DNA from: Epiperipatus broadwayi
Taxonomy: Eukaryota > Onychophora > Udeonychophora > Euonychophora > Peripatidae
Length of the DNA: 64,000 bases
Reading direction: 5' to 3'
NCBI GenBank assembly: GCA_028023455.1
Contig: JAQFVV010012398.1
Coordinates: forward strand, 11,831,160-11,895,159
In this document: positions 58,521 to 64,000 of the stretch, piece after piece
Layout of the letters: each line of letters opens with the position of its first letter
Numbering within the stretch: position 1 is the first letter of the stretch
The notes under the pieces: model-generated
What the model was told of the DNA's origin: nothing
Seen by the model: the letters and a program-made list of their open reading frames with translations, nothing else
Database searches by the model: none
Made by a program: the position numbers and the translations under genes

Positions 58521-61500
58521 ATTTATTTAAATTTCTAGTAGTATATGAGTGCTTTAAAGATATGGGAATTATATGATAATCTTTACTTTTAGAAAATGTA
58601 TAAATATATTTGCATTATTCATTATTCTTTTATTTCTATTTTTTATGTGGAGGAGGGGAATAGATTAGATTTCAAACGTAGACACACACACACCCTTGTT
58701 ATTTGTTTGTTTTTTTTTTTTTGTGGAACTTTTAATAAAAGTTGATGTTTATGTTTGAGGTTTTGACAAAATTAATTTTCTACCTATTTCTCTGTATTTT
58801 AACATTGTGGTGGTATTTTTTTAAATTTAAGATGTTGCTCTGAAATTCAAATTGTAATATAAATTATGAGAGAGATTGACAAGCAATTGTTTAAACTGTC
58901 TCAGATGAAGGTCAATTGTAGTTATTGATTGCAATTCTCCGCTTCTTAGTCAATTCAACCAAGCTTTGGATAAAGAATTTAATATATAAATAAAAATTTT
59001 ATAGATGTAAATTTTGATTAACAGTAGACTCAAGCATCAAATATTAATGCTACTATAGCTTTTTTTGTTTGTTTTTTTTCCTTTTTTATTTGAGAAAATA
59101 GTTTTTAGAAAATAAAATTGTCTTTTTTTATTTATATGGTCTTATAGAATAGTGGTTGTGCATTTGTCAGCCATGATCTGGAAACGATTAAAATCCAAAC
59201 AGGTTGAATCTTAAAATTTTTTCAGATCACAAACAGGTTTAGAATAGCCTACCAAGTTAATTATCAGATATTAATCATTAAATTAATATCTAGGTATTAA
59301 TTAGATAGATTAATCTAGATTTACTAAATAAATGATATGACTGTAAAAACAAAAAAACCATGGAGAGTGTATTATGATAATATATGTACGGAATTCTTAA
59401 TTTTTAATTCATAATCAACAGGCCTTTGTGATTTTAAGATTCCATTGATCTTTGGGGTAATTAATTTTGTCTTTTGTATCATTTCTTTTGTCTCAATGCA
59501 TCTTTATCTATTATTATATTTTTATTATCTTTAGTGATAGGAACAAATGCTAATGAAATGGAAACAAAATTTATTAGTAATATTAAACAATAGAAACTGA
59601 GTTCGAGGAAACATCCAAAATTATGACATCCATTAAATAGCTATAAAACAAATTGTTGATTTTGAAGCACCAATAGCTTGAAAAGTCAATTAGTTGGCAA
59701 AATCTTATTGTGTTCTTTGGTTTTAATATTTAATTTTTTCTTCCAGATTCATGTTTTTTGTATTGCTGTTTTTATTCTCTAACATTTTGTGAAATCATTT
59801 TCTAAGTATAAAGCCAAATCAAATCGTTTTATTTATTTATTTATTTTCATAATGCCATGCTTTGTTATTGAAAATTTCTTTTTTCATATTTTCATTTTTA
59901 AAACTTTATATGTTTTATTTGTGCTACTTTCCAAATTAAGCATTTAATAAGCCTGTTTCTCACATTCAGTCTTACTAAATTGCAAAATAAATTATTTTAT
60001 TAAAATTGTGTCTAGATTGTAATCCTTTAAACTTTTTTTTTTATTTCATCTATCTTCACTTAGCCATCTTTCATAGTATCTAAAGACTTAATTTGCTTCA
60101 TTCATTGTCTTTAAAAATGTTTATTGCAGTTTTCTATTTATTTATTTTTACCCATAAATATTAAAAATCTTATATTTTTTAATATTTATTTTAACCCCCT
60201 CCCCCCACCAATAATATCGTTAGTAGAAGAGTGTTTTTTTCCTAAAAAATAAGAAGGAGGAGGAAGAAAAGAAAGAAGAAGAGGAAGAAGAAGGAAGAAG
60301 ATGAAGAAGTGTTATTATGGTTAGCCCATTCATTAGTCTTCCACAATCTGGGATTGAAGCTGAAATAAAACGGATTTTTTATTAATGAGATAAGAATTAA
60401 GATAATCATTATATAGTCAACATAGTTAAAATTCAATAAAGATAAAAATACTATGGAAGCCTTTAAATTTGGGTAAGGGATAAAAGATTGACTAAATATT
60501 CATTTTTGTTTTATTTTCTAACTAAGGGTAGCTAGATATTTGTTTGCTGACCAGTCTAAATTGATAATTAGCTGAAGTGATTATGGTCCAATTACCTGAG
60601 AAAAATGCTAAGTCTGATTAGAATGTGAAAAGAACATTCATGTTTACTTGTGCCAGATTTGTCTGCAAGTTATGGAACATGTTAAGTGTGATGCACTACA
60701 AGATCCTTTTAATGTCCAATATGGGTCAGTAAATGAGTATATATGATTTTTTAGTATAGAATTGAATTGATATCTTTTTTTTAAAGTAATAAATCAAAAG
60801 CAAATAGCCTAATGTGAATGTAGCATTATTTATATTTGAAGTCTAGATGAGCACAATGTTCTTTATATGGCTTTAGTTAGCTGATTTTAATGCCCTTGCT
60901 ATTAAAGTGTCTGAAATATGGTGTTTAAAATTTATTTTGATTATACTACTGATTATTTCTAAGCAGAGGCTTCTATCTGTTGTCATTGATTCTTGCTACA
61001 TCCCATGTAGTCAGAAATATATTTATATTGACACGAATCTTTTCATGAATAAAAGCCATTTTTTACGCATGTAAATAATCATGACAATATTATATACTAT
61101 CAAAAATAAGAGAAGTTTTGGATCAAAAGATATTCTTTACATACAGAAAAATCTGAACGAATTTTTGATATATAAATATGTGTGTGCATATTTTTAAACA
61201 AAACTAAATTACAATAATTTAATCACCAATATTTTTAATTTTTTGTTTTGTTTTTTATGTTTATAGTTTTGGTTTTAACATGTTATTTAATTTATTTTCT
61301 TTATATTATTCATAGCATTTTTAATATTTATATTACATATATATATGCATGAAAGATTCTGTCGATATTTTTGTTTTTACCATTATATGTCATGTTATAA
61401 CTTTAATTTTTTGTTTTTATTATAAATCAATGTTTTGCATTTTTCAAAGAATTTTTTTTAAAAAAAAAGAACAATGTTGAAATATCAAAATTATATATTA

Positions 61501-63375
61501 ATTATTTGACAAATGTATAGATTTTTTTTTTAATTTTATAAATTGTAATTGTTTAATGGGCTATTTTACTTCAGAAAGTATGTAGTAAATTATAAATTTA
61601 ATATAAAATAAGAATTTTAAAAGTGCAAAATTAAAATTTTTAAACTGGTAAACTCTTCACTTTTGTACATATTATATAATAAAATAATTACATGATAAAA
61701 TTACATGATGATTTGAGTACCTCTGACAGATTCAATATAGTACTTCTATTCATTTTGTTAGAGTTAATCTATGAATTTTTAGCCATTGAGTCCTCCATGT
61801 TACCACTGCAGTAAAACTCACAGAGCAATGTTGTTAATGTGAATGAATTTTTTTTTTGGGGGGGGGGGATTTAATAGTAAATTTCCAGATTAAGAAATTG
61901 CTTGATAAAAATAAAAACTTAAGATAGGCTAAATGTAAGTTTAGGATGTTGCTGACAACACAATGTGATTTATTTTTGTTATTATTTTTTCCTTCTATTA
62001 ATTGTTAGTTAATTTGGTATTATTTTTTATTTAAGTATATTTTGCAATAAAGTTATACTGTTGTTATTTACATGGTTTTTATAAATATCTTGTAGAAACA
62101 GCTATTTTGATAGGTGTTACAGTACAATTTTATCGTGTGCTCTTTTTCTTATTACTGACATAACCCAAGAGCTAGTGTAACAAGGATAAGGAGATGGGTA
62201 AAAAATTTAATTTGCATGTGGGCTCATAAATTAGAAATGGTTGCAAGTTAGAATAAGTAATTTTGGATTTATAGATTAGATGTTTTATCATTTATGTTTT
62301 CTAGCATATAAAATGAATAAATCAAAATATATGTTTTTTATATGCACCCAGTTGTCATACAGGCCTGCTCTACTTATTATATTATAATATATATCACAAT
62401 CAAAAAAAAAGGAAAGGATAATAAAGAGGCACTGAGATTAAACCATCTAGCTACTTTACTGGATTTATCAACTAATGTTCTGTGTGTGTTTGAAATATTG
62501 TTTAAAGTCATTAAACAAATCCGTAAAAGTATTAATTTTAATTACTTATATTTATTAATATTCAGAGTATAATAATGAATATTGATCATTGAGATAATAC
62601 AAACATTTAAGTTTTCTTTATAGTACTTAATCTTTATTTATAATGCAGAATGCCAGGGCGTACTTTAATATTATAATTCCGAAATAAATTTGCATTTTTA
62701 ATATAATAATGATAATCAATACCATAAAAGTGTTGATAATTATTATTAGAAGAGTAAAATAAATAATTAACTTTCATTCACATTTCATTATGTTATATCT
62801 TAACATATTTATAATTTTAAAATTAAAATACTCCTTTATTTAAAAAAAAAAGACAAAAAAAATTAAAACTATTTGTCAAAAAGTGTGTAATAAATTCTAA
62901 TCCCCAGAAAAATTTAACTAGTTTTTTTTTTCATAAGAGACTTTTCAATATCTTGAGAATTATCAACAATATGAAGATGGTGAGATAGTTAGTTCATTTA
63001 AAGTAGAATAGTCAAATAAAAATGTTAATTTTCTAGGTTTAACTTATTAGGTCTTCTTTCTTTCATTTTATTTATATCTGGCATATATGCATAGAATCTT
63101 TACTATTTTTTCATTTGATGTCTTAAATAATATTAAATTTGCAGCTCTCTGTCACATTTTTTTATTTGTATGCCTTCTGGTACTGAAAATTAGATTAAAT
63201 TCCATTTTTATATATACTGTAATTTTATCTGTTCAAAAGCATATAAATATCAACTCATAAATTTAAAACAGTAAAGTGCAGAGAAAATTATGTATTCTAA
63301 GGGTGATTTATTTAAAAATATAATATGGAACCTGAAAGCTGTTTTTTTTTTCATCTATTGTTTCTTTAAAACTGA
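58521..63375. other. AT-rich stretch without recognisable genes
   Basis: AT-rich sequence with simple runs: GA-rich purine tract at 60,253-60,308, G-run at 61,858-61,869, C-run at 60,195-60,207. The small open frames at 60,242-60,436 (minus; Phe-rich translation of the purine tract) and 62,342-62,572 have no recognised domain. Confidence 0.55.
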
Positions 63376-64000
63376 CTTGTCAAACTGGCGGCCTGTAGGC
63401 TGCATGCGGCTCTCGACTTGATTTTTCGTTGCGACTACAATGCTATGCAATAAAATGAAACAGAACGATATGTTGCAAACAATAAATTAATTTTAAAAAA
63501 CAAACTTTTATATTTAATTACATGAACTAAAATATATACAATAATTGTTGGCTACAGACATAGCTAATTTATAACACACATAGCTAAATATTTTTGACAA
63601 TATACTTTTATGATGATAAAGCATTTGAGATATGATGAACTTCAAGGCTGGCAACATTAATAATGTGCTGCTGTGCTTCTGAGAACATAGATACATTCCA
63701 GGAAAACTTTAATCAGTTATTCACACGACCAGCGAAGCAATCCTATCTATGTTGGGTTTTTCTTAGATTTGCAACAAAAGGCAGTTGCATTAATTTTTTT
63801 GTCCCAATCAGTGTGTTAAAAATTTGTGGGTTATTTTCTTTTACAACTCATTCAAAAAATGTCAGTAAACGTAGTTGCAATTTTTTTAATTTTAAATCTA
63901 AAGCCCAATTTTTATTACAGAAAATGTCACTCCCAATGCTAAATAAAAAATAAAGGATTGATGATGAGGGAAGAAAATTTCAAGAAAGGTGAGAACTGAA
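63376..64000. mobile_element. Left end of a possible hAT element running out of the window
   Basis: At about 63,378 TTGTCAAACTGGCGGCCTGT resembles hAT-type ends beginning CAGGGGTGTCAAACTGGCGGCC, followed by a CpG-poor, formerly GC-rich stretch (GCATGCGGCTCTCGA). The following 600 bases carry broken frames. On the minus strand VANLRKTQHR and SEAQQHI sequence is reminiscent of a hAT-related transposase, but I cannot support this residue by residue. The element would continue past the right edge. Confidence 0.35.

Noticed and set aside
1-64000. CRISPR array, operon, bacterial promoters, riboswitches, replication origin
   Set aside because: Repeat spacing and content fit eukaryotic satellites and transposons. 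There are no ribosome binding sites, cas-like genes or long adjacent bacterial frames, so prokaryotic features are not expected.

Overview
The window is AT-rich DNA (by eye about three quarters A+T) with no operon structure, no complete host gene and no ribosomal RNA or intact tRNA gene. It is best read as intergenic or intronic DNA from an animal nuclear genome. The transposable-element mix supports this: a Tx1-like L1 LINE, RTE/BovB-type LINEs, a mariner, several ZBED/GTF2IRD2-type hAT elements and Penelope-like-style repeats with hammerhead ribozyme motifs. An invertebrate seems most likely, but the sequence alone does not fix the phylum.

Layout. 1-6.1 kb: AT-rich DNA, a GATA/GGTA/GGTG microsatellite, a decayed hAT 3' end (about 2.1-3.3 kb) and a non-autonomous hAT with matching ends (4,027-5,216). 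6.15-11.6 kb: a nearly full-length but frameshifted Tx1/L1-like LINE with overlapping ORF1 and ORF2. 12.4-13.65 kb: remains of a second LINE reverse transcriptase. 18.75-19.99 kb: a decayed mariner. 20.7-21.36 kb: two direct copies of a third LINE's 3' end. 23.4-27.3 kb: a decayed hAT containing a 1.1 kb foldback and a 104-bp hairpin element. 27.4-30.0 kb: a decayed RTE/BovB-type LINE, followed by short dispersed repeats to 32.6 kb. 34.3-35.04 kb: a foldback with a hammerhead motif in each arm. 35.44-36.98 kb: a ~360-bp tandem repeat ending in an inverted unit. 42.14-47.51 kb and 50.24-57.96 kb: two diverged copies of an unclassified repeat of about 3 kb. The first copy holds a 2.85 kb segment absent from the second. 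The second is split by a ribozyme array and by a hAT. 48.8-50.2 kb: a minus-strand RTE fragment. From 58 kb on: mostly featureless AT-rich DNA, with a hAT-like end at 63.4 kb.

The most interesting content is three unrelated-looking repeat families that each carry a minimal type I hammerhead self-cleaving ribozyme motif. The best is an array with 399-bp period at 50.29-52.28 kb, whose five motifs have perfect 6-bp helix I and 3-bp helix III. The others are the 34.4 kb foldback and the 23.5-24.65 kb foldback, where the motif lies just downstream of a tRNA-like segment with A and B boxes. All occur as direct and/or inverted multimers, as expected of Penelope-like elements and the non-autonomous 'retrozymes' reported in animals. 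Every protein-coding remnant recognised here belongs to a transposable element and carries disabling mutations. One unidentified candidate exon lies near 43.0 kb.
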